In this document: positions 45,358-55,072 of the stretch, one piece after another
How positions within the stretch are numbered: the first letter of the stretch is position 1
How the letters are laid out: every line of letters begins with the position of its first letter
Source of the DNA: Alphaproteobacteria bacterium
GTDB taxonomy: Bacteria; Pseudomonadota; Alphaproteobacteria; JAAEOK01
Direction of reading: 5' to 3'
Assembly (NCBI GenBank): GCA_024244705.1
Contig: JAAEOK010000073.1
Coordinates: forward strand, 124,001-188,000
DNA: 64,000 bases
The notes under the pieces: model-generated
Databases searched by the model: none
The model's input: the letters and a program-made list of their open reading frames with translations, nothing else
What the model was told of the DNA's origin: nothing
Translations under genes and position numbers: made by a program

Positions 45358-48186
45358 ATGAGCCGGCGCCGTCGAATCACGCTCGTTGCAGGCCTGCTTG
45401 TGGTCGTCGCCCTGGCCGCCGTCTTGCTCTTCCGCCACGGCCTTATCGCATACGTCATCGAAAACGCTTTGGACCGGCGCGGATTCCCCGAGGCACGGAT
45501 TTCGGTGACCCGCCTCGCCACCGATGGCGCGGTGATCGAATCCATCGACCTTGGCGCCGGCGCCCCCGCGGTCGACCGGGTCGTCATATCATATGAGCTC
45601 GGCGAACTGCTCTCGGGCCGCATTCGATTGGTCGATATCGAGGGCCTTGCGCTCGAAATCGATCTCTCGAGGCCGGATGCGCTCGACCGTCTGTTCGCGC
45701 TTTTGGACGGCGCCGCCGAGCCCGGGGGCCAAGAAGACGGAGGCGCTCTCCCGCGAATCAGCATCGACGACGCGGTCGTCGTGTTCACCGGAACGGGCGC
45801 CGGACCGGTGACCATCGCGTTCCGCGGTTGGGCGGATCCGTCGGCCGAAGCGGATGTCGCGCAGGCCGACGGAGATCTGACCGGACCGGACGCGCAGGGA
45901 CATGTCGCGCTCGCGGTATCGCGCATCGCCGACGGTTTCCGCCTCGATATTGGTGGCGACGGCGAAGCGGCACTGGCGTCCTTGCCCTGGCCCGCCGGGT
46001 TTTCGTCCCCGCCCCAAAGCGGCACGATATCGGCTACGTTCGACGGCGACATTCCGCTGGAAGCAGACGGCTCCATCGACCCAGGTACCCTGCTCGAAAA
46101 AAATGCGAAGATCACGGTCCGCATCGACGTGGCGGCGGCCTCGTTCCCGACCATCGCGGACCGCATCGACATGTCGGCCGCCCTGTCCGTGGAGCCGCGC
46201 GACGGCGCTCTTGTCGTCGACCTGACGGCTCCGGCCACGATCGCCGCCGAGGAAATCGCCGCGGATTTGCTGGCACCGATCGATGGCAGCGCGGTGGGTG
46301 ACTTTATCGGTGACACCAGGGCGGTCCGCCTGTCGCTTGGAAAACGCACGTCCGATCTGCCGCTGATCTTGTGGCGGCCGGGCGAGGACGGCGGCACCGC
46401 CCGGATCGCACTGGCATTTCTGATGGAGAGCGGCGAGACCGCCGCCAGTGCCGATATTACGGGCGAGATCGAGCACGATCCGGCCTACCGGCCGCGTCTG
46501 GTGACGGTGTCCGACGCCGTTTTCGCCGGCCGCGGATTGACCGCCGGTCCGATCGCGCAGGGATCCTTCGATTGGCGCGGCAGCGGATCGATGAGGGACG
46601 GAGCCTACGCCCTGGAGGGTCCGCTTCTGGCAGCGGCCGAAGCCATTGTGGTCGGCGGCAATCGATTCGAGGCCACGACATTCGACGGCAACGTAAAGCT
46701 GTCAGGTCGTGGCGACGCGCTCGACGCGACCCTGCTCGAACCGGCGCATGTGTCCCTCGCCCGCCCGCCGAGGCTCGGGGCGCTGCGCCTCAACCGCCCG
46801 GTCGACCTCCGGCTCGAGAGCGGATCCGTGGTCTATCGCGACGCTACGATCGAGGCCGAAATCCGCGCTGGCGCGAAAACGATCACCGGCAGTATCGCGC
46901 GTGACGGCGCCGATGCCCTGGAATTCGCCGCCACCGCCGGTCCCATCGATCTCTCCATTTCGGCTGCCGAGCAGGTTTCGGGCCGCATCGATAGCGACGG
47001 CTCGATGATCGATTTTCCGGGACTTGGTATCCGGATCGAAAACATCCGCGCCACGACACCTTTCGGCGGCGCGGGTCCGGCGCGCGGAACGTTGTCCGCC
47101 GTCGTCCGGGACACGACGGCAACCACTTTGTCCTCACCGCTGACGATCGAATTTGAGACGGCCCTCGAGACGGACGCGATCGACGCCACCGGCCGTGCCT
47201 CGTTGGCCAACGGCAAGGCTCGCATCCCATTGAAGGCGCGCTACCGCTTCGACAACGGGCGCGGCAAGCTCACCGCCGGTCCCGTCGACCTCGCATTCGA
47301 AAAAGGCGGCCTCCAGCCGGCCGACCTCAGCCCTCGTCTGTCCACCTTGAAGAACGTCTCGGGTGCCGTGACCTCTGACGCCGCGCTTTCGTTCGGCGCC
47401 GGCAGAGACATGAACGGTACGGCAACTATTTCGTTCGACGCGTTGTCACTGGATATGCCGGCGGCTCGCGTCCAAGGCCTGTCCGGATCCATCAAGTTCA
47501 CCGACATCAATCCTCCAACCACGGAACCGGACACGGAAATCAAGATCGACAAGGTCGTCACCGGCGTTACCATCGCGGATGTCGCAGGACGCTTCCAGGT
47601 CGTCTCCGCGGCGGGAACGCCGATGGTCGAACTGGCGCATGCCGAGGGGCGGCTTGCCGACGGCGTCATCACGATCGACAACGCCCGGATCCCGCTCGAC
47701 GCCGCGATGAGCGAGTTCGACGTTCGGGTGCGTCGATTGTCGCTGGCCCAGCTGTTCGAGGAGTGGGCGGTGGAAGGCTTGAGCGGCACCGGTCATCTAT
47801 CGGGCACGATTCCGGTACGGTTTGGCCCCGACGGCGTGGCAATAACCGCGGGCCGGCTCGATGCCGCTGAGAGCGGCGTTCTGCGTGTCGATCTCGGTTC
47901 TTCCAGGGACGTGCTGGCGCAGCAGGGCGAGCAGGTGGCACTGATGGTCCAGGTTCTCGAAAACTTTCAATACAAGCTACTCGGACTCGGCATCGATCGG
48001 CCAACCGCGGGCGACCTCGAACTGGCGATTCAGATGGAGGGTCAAAATCCGGACGTCCTGGAAGGTTATCCGTTCCGCTTCAACATCACCCTGAGCGGCG
48101 ACCTCGAGCCGGTACTCGATGCGCTACAGCAAGGCGAGGGCCTTTCGACCGACCTGTTGCGGGACGCAATTCAATCCGTGCAATGA
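45358..48186 (+). CDS. ydbH: YdbH-family AsmA-like intermembrane lipid transport protein
   Basis: 942 residues. One N-terminal membrane helix (ITLVAGLLVVVALAAVLLF) is followed by a long run of beta-rich repeats and a C-terminal DctA-YdbH domain (LSLAQLFEEWAVEGLSGTGH, LSGTIPVRFGPDGVAI, DAAESGVLRVDLGSS). E. coli YdbH is an inner-membrane-anchored bridge for phospholipids to the outer membrane, redundant with TamB and YhdP. It is followed by ynbE and ydbL, the same order as in E. coli, which supports the assignment. Confidence 0.9.
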   Translation: MSRRRRITLVAGLLVVVALAAVLLFRHGLIAYVIENALDRRGFPEARISVTRLATDGAVIESIDLGAGAPAVDRVVISYELGELLSGRIRLVDIEGLALEIDLSRPDALDRLFALLDGAAEPGGQEDGGALPRISIDDAVVVFTGTGAGPVTIAFRGWADPSAEADVAQADGDLTGPDAQGHVALAVSRIADGFRLDIGGDGEAALASLPWPAGFSSPPQSGTISATFDGDIPLEADGSIDPGTLLEKNAKITVRIDVAAASFPTIADRIDMSAALSVEPRDGALVVDLTAPATIAAEEIAADLLAPIDGSAVGDFIGDTRAVRLSLGKRTSDLPLILWRPGEDGGTARIALAFLMESGETAASADITGEIEHDPAYRPRLVTVSDAVFAGRGLTAGPIAQGSFDWRGSGSMRDGAYALEGPLLAAAEAIVVGGNRFEATTFDGNVKLSGRGDALDATLLEPAHVSLARPPRLGALRLNRPVDLRLESGSVVYRDATIEAEIRAGAKTITGSIARDGADALEFAATAGPIDLSISAAEQVSGRIDSDGSMIDFPGLGIRIENIRATTPFGGAGPARGTLSAVVRDTTATTLSSPLTIEFETALETDAIDATGRASLANGKARIPLKARYRFDNGRGKLTAGPVDLAFEKGGLQPADLSPRLSTLKNVSGAVTSDAALSFGAGRDMNGTATISFDALSLDMPAARVQGLSGSIKFTDINPPTTEPDTEIKIDKVVTGVTIADVAGRFQVVSAAGTPMVELAHAEGRLADGVITIDNARIPLDAAMSEFDVRVRRLSLAQLFEEWAVEGLSGTGHLSGTIPVRFGPDGVAITAGRLDAAESGVLRVDLGSSRDVLAQQGEQVALMVQVLENFQYKLLGLGIDRPTAGDLELAIQMEGQNPDVLEGYPFRFNITLSGDLEPVLDALQQGEGLSTDLLRDAIQSVQ

Positions 48187-48230
48187 GTCCCTTGTTTGGC
48201 GGTGACAGCTAACGTACGCTTGCCTTTGAG

Positions 48231-48446
48231 ATGTCTACCACAGCGATCCATACCATCCGCGCGCATGGCGTAGTTTTGGCCGTCGCGGTAGCGGTCGTGC
48301 TCGCGGCCTGCGAGCCAACCGTGCGTGTCGAGGCGCCGAAAGAGCCGATCACGATCAATCTCAACGTGAAGATCGATGCCGAGGTCCGTGTGAAGCTCGA
48401 AAGGCAGGCTGAGGAAGACATCGAGAAGAATCCGGACATCTTCTAG
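48231..48446 (+). CDS. ynbE: YnbE-like outer-membrane lipoprotein
   Basis: 71 residues. The signal ends at lipobox LAAC (VVLAVAVAVVLAACEPTVRV), followed by the conserved APKEPITINLNVKIDAEVRVKL. YnbE partners YdbH at the outer membrane. It is 44 bp after ydbH and one base before the ydbL frame opens. Confidence 0.9.
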   Translation: MSTTAIHTIRAHGVVLAVAVAVVLAACEPTVRVEAPKEPITINLNVKIDAEVRVKLERQAEEDIEKNPDIF

Positions 48447-48458
48447 GTGGGCTGGTCC

Positions 48459-48809
48459 ATGGCATATTTGCTCCGTTCTCTGCTCCTGATTGCGGCCGTC
48501 ACCTTGGCGACCGGCGGCTTCGCGTCGTCGGCCAACGCCCAGGCGTCGCTCGACCAATATCGGGCCGACGGCATCCTCGCCGAGAAGTATGACGGCTATG
48601 TCGTCGTTCGGGCTGCGAATGCCCCGGGTGCCGCCAAATCACTGGCTAACGAAGTCAATCAGAAGCGCAAGGCGGTCTACGAAAAACGAGCTCGCGAGCA
48701 GGGCGTGAGCGTGGCCGAGGTAGGCAAGATCTATGCCGCCGAGATCTTTGCGAAGGCCCCCACCAACACCTATTTCCAGCAGCCAAATGGATCCTTCGTC
48801 CAGAAATAG
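48459..48809 (+). CDS. ydbL: YdbL-like periplasmic protein (DUF1318)
   Basis: 116 residues from the ATG at 48459, which is preceded by AGGTGG at 8 bases; a GTG at 48447 would add four residues. It has a signal peptide ([20 protein letters not shown], cleavage after ANA). The conserved DUF1318 part follows: [16 protein letters not shown] and [20 protein letters not shown]. YdbL modulates YdbH-YnbE assembly in E. coli. Confidence 0.88.
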   Translation: MAYLLRSLLLIAAVTLATGGFASSANAQASLDQYRADGILAEKYDGYVVVRAANAPGAAKSLANEVNQKRKAVYEKRAREQGVSVAEVGKIYAAEIFAKAPTNTYFQQPNGSFVQK

Positions 48810-49015
48810 GGGCCGGCGGCGCGGAGCGGCATCATGGCAACCTGGGCCGCCCGGCGCGTGAGCATGCGGCCGCATGTCGAGTTTCCGCGAGCCGGCCTGA
48901 CCCCGTCAGCGGCGCCAGAGGCCGCGGTGCTTCGGTCTGGGCGGGAGAGACATCGAACGAACCGGCCACGGGCATTCGGATTCGCGACACGAATAATAAG
49001 AAAAGGGGGGTGAAC

Positions 49016-51445
49016 ATGGCAGTCACGATGACCGGTGCGGAGACAGATCGCCGGAATATTCCCGAGTCCGAGAGTGGCAGCGGGTTTGGCGATCGCAAGA
49101 TGCGGCGTGAGGATCGCCGGTTTCTGGTCGGCCGCGGCCGCTATACCGACGACCTGAAATTGCCCCGCCAGGTGCACGCAATCTTCGTCCGCTCACCGCA
49201 TGCCCACGCCGCGATTCGGAACATCGACACCAGCGCGGCGAAACAAATGAATGGCGTCGTCGCGGTCTATACCGGCTCGGACATGCGCGACGACGGCGTC
49301 AATTCGATACCGCCGATTTGGGAGATCACCTGCAAGGATGACGAAACCATGGTCGAGCCGCCGCGCTGGGCGCTCGCGACCGACAAGGTTCGACATGTCG
49401 GCGACGGGGTCGCTGTTGTCCTTGCCGAGTCGATCGACGACGCCATGAACGCCGCGGAACACGTTGAAGTCGACTATGAGGAACGGGCCCCGGTGGTCGA
49501 CGTCAAGGCCGCCGTCTCACTAGGAGCGCCCCTGGTCCACGATGACGCCGAAAACAACATTTGTTTCGATTGGCATATCGGCGATCGGGCGGCGACCGAG
49601 CGCGCCTTCGCCGAGGCCAAGCATATCGTGGCGCTCGACCTGATCAACACGCGCCTGGTCGGAAATCCGATGGAGCCGCGGGCGGCGATCGCCAGCTACG
49701 ACGACCATAGCGGCGATTACACGCTCTATACGACGAGCCAGAACCCGCATCTCATCCGAACGCTGTTATGCAGTTCCGTCCTGAATGTCTCCGAGCACAA
49801 AATGCGGGTCATCGCGCCCGACGTCGGCGGCGGGTTCGGGATCAAATGCTACCATTACCCCGAGGAGGTGATCGTAACCTGGGCGGCCCGCAAGTGTGGC
49901 CGGCCGGTCAAATGGAACTCGACCCGGGCCGAGGCCTTTATCTCCGATGCTCATGCCCGCGATCACGCCACCGACGCCGAGCTCGCGCTCGACGAGAACG
50001 GCATTTTCCTCGGCCTCGAGGTATCGACACTGGCCAATCTTGGCGCCCACCTTTCGACCTGGGGCCCGTCGATCCCGACCTACCTCTACGCGACCCTGCT
50101 CGCCGGCCAATACCGGACCGCGAATATCTACGCCGAGGTCAAGGGTGTATTCACCACCACGCTGCCGGTCGATGCCTATCGCGGCGCCGACCGGCCCGAG
50201 GCCAATTACGTCGTCGAGCGCCTGGTTGAGGCGGCGGCGCGTGAATTGGGCATCGACCGCATCGATTTGCGCCGACGCAACATGATTTCCTCCGATCAGA
50301 TGCGCTATGAGACCCCAGTCGGCATGACCTACGATAGTGGCGACTTCGCGCTGTGCCTGGATATGGCGATGCGGAATATCGATTACGCCAATTTCGAGGC
50401 GCGGCGGACCGAGGCAAAAGCTCGCGGCAAGCTCAGGGGTATCGGAGTTTCGTGCTATATCGAGGCCTGCGGTCTCTCGCCTTCCGGCGGCTCCGACAAA
50501 ATCGGCTCGCGCGTCGGCTTGTACGAATCGGCCCAGGTTCGGATCAATCCCGATTCGAGCGCCACCGTCCTCACCGGATCCCACAGCCACGGTCAAGGCC
50601 ACGAGACATCATTTGCACAGATCGTCTCGACCCGGCTCGGCATTCCGTTCGAGAGAATCGAGATTGTCCACGGCGACACGGCGCGGATTCCGTTTGGCAT
50701 GGGCACCTATGGGTCGAGGTCGGCGGCGGTCGGCGGATCGGCGATCGCGGTCGCGACCGACAGGGTGATTGCGAAGGCCAAGCACATCGCCGCCCACATG
50801 CTGGAGGTCGAGGATTCCGACATCGAGTTCGAGGACGGCCGGTTTAGGGTCGTCGGCACAAACCGGGAAGTCGGCCTGAAGGAAGTCGCGCGCGAAGCCT
50901 ATATTCCCCACAACTACCCGCTGGAACGGATCGATCCCGGGCTCGACGAGACCGCGTTTTACGATCCGGCAAACTTCACCTATCCCAACGGCACGCAGAT
51001 CTGCGAGGTCGAGATCGACCCGATGACCGGGGCGACAACAATCGAGCGCTACGTCGTGGTAGACGATTTCGGCCGTATCATCAATCCCATGATCGTCGAG
51101 GGCCAGGTGCATGGCGGGCTCGCCCAAGGCATCGGTCAGGCGCTGCTCGAGAATTGCGTCTACGATCCCGAATCGGGACAGCTTCTCAGCGGATCGTTCA
51201 TGGATTACGCCATGCCGCGGGCGAGCGATCTGCCGTTCTACGAAGTCTCCAATCACGAGGAGACGCCGTGTACGCATAACCCCCTGGGCGTCAAAGGCGC
51301 GGGCGAGGCGGGAACGATCGCCGGCACGACGGCGGTTATGAGTGCCGTGATGGATGCGCTCGGCCCCGTGGGCGTTCAGGATTTCGATCTGCCGGCAAGC
51401 CCGCAAAGAATTTGGCGGGCGATCAGGGAAGCCGCGGCGGCATAG
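49016..51445 (+). CDS. Molybdenum hydroxylase large subunit (CoxL/XdhB family)
   Basis: 809 residues. Family blocks are [54 protein letters not shown], the active loop [17 protein letters not shown] (form II CoxL has AYRGAGR), [15 protein letters not shown], and near the C-terminus [16 protein letters not shown] with the base Glu of GEAG. No FeS (CoxS) or FAD (CoxM) subunit lies nearby, so those partners must be encoded elsewhere. Substrate unknown. The start at 49016 follows AGGGGGG by 5 bases. Confidence 0.9.
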   Translation: MAVTMTGAETDRRNIPESESGSGFGDRKMRREDRRFLVGRGRYTDDLKLPRQVHAIFVRSPHAHAAIRNIDTSAAKQMNGVVAVYTGSDMRDDGVNSIPPIWEITCKDDETMVEPPRWALATDKVRHVGDGVAVVLAESIDDAMNAAEHVEVDYEERAPVVDVKAAVSLGAPLVHDDAENNICFDWHIGDRAATERAFAEAKHIVALDLINTRLVGNPMEPRAAIASYDDHSGDYTLYTTSQNPHLIRTLLCSSVLNVSEHKMRVIAPDVGGGFGIKCYHYPEEVIVTWAARKCGRPVKWNSTRAEAFISDAHARDHATDAELALDENGIFLGLEVSTLANLGAHLSTWGPSIPTYLYATLLAGQYRTANIYAEVKGVFTTTLPVDAYRGADRPEANYVVERLVEAAARELGIDRIDLRRRNMISSDQMRYETPVGMTYDSGDFALCLDMAMRNIDYANFEARRTEAKARGKLRGIGVSCYIEACGLSPSGGSDKIGSRVGLYESAQVRINPDSSATVLTGSHSHGQGHETSFAQIVSTRLGIPFERIEIVHGDTARIPFGMGTYGSRSAAVGGSAIAVATDRVIAKAKHIAAHMLEVEDSDIEFEDGRFRVVGTNREVGLKEVAREAYIPHNYPLERIDPGLDETAFYDPANFTYPNGTQICEVEIDPMTGATTIERYVVVDDFGRIINPMIVEGQVHGGLAQGIGQALLENCVYDPESGQLLSGSFMDYAMPRASDLPFYEVSNHEETPCTHNPLGVKGAGEAGTIAGTTAVMSAVMDALGPVGVQDFDLPASPQRIWRAIREAAAA

Positions 51446-51515
51446 ACGCGACGGACGTGTCGCCGCCGCGCGCGTGCGAGTCCGCGCCCAAGAACAGCAA
51501 TCGAGGATCGCCGAC

Positions 51516-52100
51516 ATGGCCACGGCAACCGAGGATCAAGGTCCGGTCGTATACACCTTCAAGGGCCGGACCCCCGAGGTCGATCACACCAGCTATGTCC
51601 ATCCGACGGCCGTTCTTATCGGCGATGTCGTTATTGGGCGGCAGTGCTATATCGGCCCCGGCGCCTCGCTACGCGGCGATTTCGGCCGTATCGTTTTGGA
51701 GGACGGCACCAACATCCAAGACAATTGCGTCCTCCACTGCTTTCCCGACCGCAGCGTCACCGTCGAAGCGGATGGTCATATCGGTCACGCCGCCGTCTTG
51801 CACGGCTGCCACATTGGGCGCGGCGTGCTGATCGGTATTCAGGCAGTGATCATGGATGATGTCGTGGTTGGCGAAGACTCGATCGTGGGCGCGATGGCAC
51901 TGCTGCGCGCCGGCACGGAGTACCCGCCCCGCTCGATGATCCGCGGTGCACCGGCCGAGGTCGCCCGCGAACTGACCGACGAGGAAATTGAGACCAAACG
52001 CAAGGGGACGAAGCTGTATCAGAGGTTGGCGGCGGACAGCCTCGAAACGATGACGCGAGCCGCGGCAATGCGGCCGGCCGCGCCCAGCCGCGAGGAGTAG
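51516..52100 (+). CDS. Gamma-carbonic anhydrase / PaaY-like hexapeptide protein
   Basis: 194 residues. It has a left-handed beta-helix of hexapeptide repeats (HPTAVLIGDVVIGRQCYIGP, then IVLEDGTNIQDNCVLHCFPD) and putative zinc ligands in HIGHAAVLHGCHIGRG. PaaY-type thioesterase/carbonic anhydrase relatives share GTEYPPRSMIRGAPAEVARE. It starts 70 bp after the molybdenum hydroxylase gene on the same strand. The activity, thioesterase or anhydrase, cannot be told. Confidence 0.85.
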   Translation: MATATEDQGPVVYTFKGRTPEVDHTSYVHPTAVLIGDVVIGRQCYIGPGASLRGDFGRIVLEDGTNIQDNCVLHCFPDRSVTVEADGHIGHAAVLHGCHIGRGVLIGIQAVIMDDVVVGEDSIVGAMALLRAGTEYPPRSMIRGAPAEVARELTDEEIETKRKGTKLYQRLAADSLETMTRAAAMRPAAPSREE

Positions 52101-52262
52101 CGCGCGGCCCGCCCCGCGAGGATCCTGACGCAATCCCCAACATGGCGACTTGCCCTATCGCATTGTTATGCTTTATTGACTACGAGGCATGGGTCAAAGT
52201 CGGCGTTTGTGGTCGAAACGTCGAAAAAATAATCAACAATCAACAAGCCATGGGGGATAGTC
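52101..52262. promoter_or_regulatory. AT-richer leader of the sugar operon
   Basis: 162 bp with a local drop in GC (TAATCAACAATCAACAAGCC near 52230) just before the glycosyltransferase, consistent with a promoter and untranslated leader. No clear sigma-70 boxes could be fixed by eye. Confidence 0.3.
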
Positions 52263-53222
52263 GTGGCCGGGGCCGAAACGTCGATTGGATTGCCCGTGTA
52301 CAACGGGGAAAATTTCCTTGGGGCGGCAATCCAATCCATACTCGATCAGACCTACGCCGATTTCGAGCTGATCATCTCTGACAACGCATCCACCGATAGT
52401 ACCCAGGAAATCTGCCTGGAGTTTGCGCGATTGGACAAACGAATTCGGTACATCCGAAACGCGCGAAACCTTGGCGCCGACCCCAACTACAACGCTGTCT
52501 TCGCCGCGTCGGGCGGCGAGTATTTCAAATGGGCGGCCCACGATGACGTGCTAGCTCCCACGTTCTTGGAGCGGTGCATCGACGCACTTGAAGAGAACCC
52601 CGGCGCCGTTCTCGCGCAGTCCCTCGTTCGAGTGATCGACGAACACGGGCAGACGCTCGGTTCCTATGACAGCGCTCTTGATGGCGCGGGCTCGGGTCAC
52701 GCATCGGATCGGTATGCGTCCGCGATTCTGGTTCCGCATTGGTGCACGGAAGTATTCGGCGTGATTCGGCGTAGCGCGCTGGCTCAGACATCGCTACACG
52801 GCGGCTATCACCACTCCGACCGAGTTCTCCTCGCCCAACTCGCGCTCCTGGGCAGGTTCGTTCAGGTTAAAGCATCGTTGTTCGGTAGCCGCGATCATGA
52901 CGCACGCTACGTTCGCATCCATCGTGACAAGGACCGTGTCGCCTGGCACGACACTTCGCGGAGCGAGGTTGTCGATTTCGCGATCTGGCGGATGATACGC
53001 GAATACAACGGCATGATTTCACGCTACGTCGATGACAAAGGCGAACAACTCCGCTGTCGGCGCCATCTGCTGCGCTGGTTTTTCGTCAACTGGAATGCGG
53101 CGCGCCTGGTCATCGAACCCCTAGGTGGTCTTGACCCCCGAATTGGCGCGGTTTTTCGTCGCATGAAGCGGAAAATCGAAAAATCGGATCCTGCCCTGCG
53201 CGATGCGACCGGGCCAATGTAA
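52263..53222 (+). CDS. Family 2 glycosyltransferase
   Basis: 319 residues. GLPVYNGENFLGAAIQSILD, FELIISDNASTDSTQEICLE and the metal motif KWAAHDDVLAPTF are the GT-A family 2 pattern. DDV fills the DxD role. GTG start at 52263 with GGGGGAT upstream. It is the first gene of a five-gene surface-sugar group, so it likely adds the modified sugar to a glycan. Confidence 0.88.
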   Translation: MAGAETSIGLPVYNGENFLGAAIQSILDQTYADFELIISDNASTDSTQEICLEFARLDKRIRYIRNARNLGADPNYNAVFAASGGEYFKWAAHDDVLAPTFLERCIDALEENPGAVLAQSLVRVIDEHGQTLGSYDSALDGAGSGHASDRYASAILVPHWCTEVFGVIRRSALAQTSLHGGYHHSDRVLLAQLALLGRFVQVKASLFGSRDHDARYVRIHRDKDRVAWHDTSRSEVVDFAIWRMIREYNGMISRYVDDKGEQLRCRRHLLRWFFVNWNAARLVIEPLGGLDPRIGAVFRRMKRKIEKSDPALRDATGPM

Positions 53223-53233
53223 ATGGAATACCT

Positions 53234-54007
53234 ATGAAAGTGGCGATTCTCGCCGGGGGGAAGGGTTCCCGATTGGCCGAAATGACCGACGATAAGCCGA
53301 AGGGCCTGGTCGAACTCGGTAACCGGCCAATCCTTTGGCACATCATGAAAATTTATAGCCACTACGGTTTCGATGATTTTGTCATCGCGGTCGGTCACAG
53401 GGGACAGCAGATCGTCGATTTCATTTTCGACAGCGGGTTGGCGAGGACCGCCACGCATGTTCGTTCCGATGGGTCGCACCGGGAGGCACCACCAGGAGAT
53501 GGCGGAGAATGGACGGTTACGCTCGTCGATACCGGCCCCGACTCACCGACCGGGGAACGGCTCAAGCGATTGCGCCCGTATTTGGATCACGAGACGTTCA
53601 TGCTCACCTGGTGTGATGGGTTGGCGGATATCGAAGTGAACGCACTGCTACGTTTTCATCGCCGGCACGGGCGTGCTGCCACCGTCACCGCGACCCACCC
53701 GCCGCCGCGGTTCGGGCGCATGGTGCTTGACGGGGATGCGGTCGTCGAATTTCAGGAGGATGCGGTGCTCGAAAACGAGTGGATCAACGGCGCGTTTTTC
53801 GTGCTCGAACCTTCGGTGTTCGATTACATCAAGGAAGAACCCGCCGCGATCGAGCACGATCTTCTTCCAGCCCTAGCCGGCGATGGACAATTGATGGCAT
53901 TCCGTCATGCCTCGTTTTGGCACTGCATGGACACGGTCAGTGAACAGCGAGCGCTCGACGCCATGTGGTCCGGCGGCGCGGCACCTTGGAAAGTGTGGGC
54001 TAATTAG
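53234..54007 (+). CDS. Glucose-1-phosphate cytidylyltransferase-like nucleotidyltransferase
   Basis: 257 residues. AILAGGKGSRLAEMTDDKPK is the sugar-nucleotide pyrophosphorylase P-loop. NRPILWHIMKIYSHYGFDDF and VIAVGHRGQQIVDF closely match RfbF/DdhA. TWCDGLADIEVN supplies the metal Asp. WINGAFFVLEPSVFDYI and the C-terminal FWHCMDTVSEQRALDAMW are also typical. It makes a CDP-sugar or similar to feed the next gene. Eleven bases after the glycosyltransferase. Confidence 0.88.
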   Translation: MKVAILAGGKGSRLAEMTDDKPKGLVELGNRPILWHIMKIYSHYGFDDFVIAVGHRGQQIVDFIFDSGLARTATHVRSDGSHREAPPGDGGEWTVTLVDTGPDSPTGERLKRLRPYLDHETFMLTWCDGLADIEVNALLRFHRRHGRAATVTATHPPPRFGRMVLDGDAVVEFQEDAVLENEWINGAFFVLEPSVFDYIKEEPAAIEHDLLPALAGDGQLMAFRHASFWHCMDTVSEQRALDAMWSGGAAPWKVWAN

Positions 54008-55072
54008 ATGCGGGTCCTGGTAACGGGTCATGAGGGATATTTGGGCACTTTGCTCACCCCGCTGTTGAACCGCCGTGGATACGACGTGCGAGGTCTGGAT
54101 ATCGGGCTTTACCGGCATTGCAGTACCGGTACGCGGGTGCCAATCCCGGCCTTACGGCGGGACATTCGCGATGTCGAACGCGAGGATTTCGACGGCATTG
54201 ATGTCGTCATACATTTGGCCGGCCTTTCAAACGACCCGCTGGGAGATCTCGATCCCGGCGCGACCGAGCAAATCAACCTCGCCGCCACCATGCGCGTCGG
54301 TGAATGCGCGCGTGGGGCCGGCGTATCGCGCCTGCTCTTCGCGTCGAGCTGCAGCGTCTATGGCGCGGCCGGCGAGGAATTTCTCGACGAGGATTCGGTG
54401 CTGAATCCGCAAACACCCTATGCGGCCTGCAAAATGCATGCGGAACAAGGTCTGTCGCGATTGGCGAACGACGATCTTGCCGTCACCCATTTGCGACTTG
54501 CGACCGTCTTCGGCGCGTCGCCATGTATTCGGTTTGACCTTGTGGTCAACAACCTAACGGCTTGGGCGGCCACCACCGGCCGGGTCAATCTAAAAAGCGA
54601 CGGGAAGGCGTGGCGACCGGTTCTCCATGTTCGCGACGTGTGTACCGCTTTCAAAATGGTCATGGAAGATCGGCGACTGGCGATCGGAAGCAACGTCTTC
54701 AACGTCGGTGATACGAAAGCCAATTTCCGTGTCGAAGGTCTTGCCGATTTGGTAAGAGATGCGATCGATGGCGCCCGCATTTCGTATTCCGAACAACCGG
54801 AACCCGATCAGCGAAGCTACCGCGTAAATTGTGATCGATTCCACGCGGCGGTGCCGTCTTTTCGCGCTCGCTATTCGGTGACAGACGGGATTCGCGATGT
54901 CAGGGACCTCGTCGCGCGCCTCGAACTCGCACCGGGCGACTTCGAAGGGTCGACATATCGACGCAGCGATCACCTTGCCCAGCTGCGCGATTCGGGTCTC
55001 GTCGACGACGCATTCCGTTGGATTGCCCCCACCGGTGCGGAAGACCTTGCGTTGAAGGTGTCTTCGGAATGA
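54008..55072 (+). CDS. NAD-dependent sugar epimerase/dehydratase
   Basis: 354 residues of the extended SDR family. GxxGxxG is in VTGHEGYLGTLLTPLL, the acidic NAD contact D near RGLDIG, DVVIHLAGLSNDP is motif 2, SSCSVYGAAG and YAACKMHAEQ hold the Ser-Tyr-Lys triad (YxxxK). It probably epimerises or dehydrates the nucleotide sugar made upstream. It starts immediately after the nucleotidyltransferase stop. Confidence 0.9.
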   Translation: MRVLVTGHEGYLGTLLTPLLNRRGYDVRGLDIGLYRHCSTGTRVPIPALRRDIRDVEREDFDGIDVVIHLAGLSNDPLGDLDPGATEQINLAATMRVGECARGAGVSRLLFASSCSVYGAAGEEFLDEDSVLNPQTPYAACKMHAEQGLSRLANDDLAVTHLRLATVFGASPCIRFDLVVNNLTAWAATTGRVNLKSDGKAWRPVLHVRDVCTAFKMVMEDRRLAIGSNVFNVGDTKANFRVEGLADLVRDAIDGARISYSEQPEPDQRSYRVNCDRFHAAVPSFRARYSVTDGIRDVRDLVARLELAPGDFEGSTYRRSDHLAQLRDSGLVDDAFRWIAPTGAEDLALKVSSE

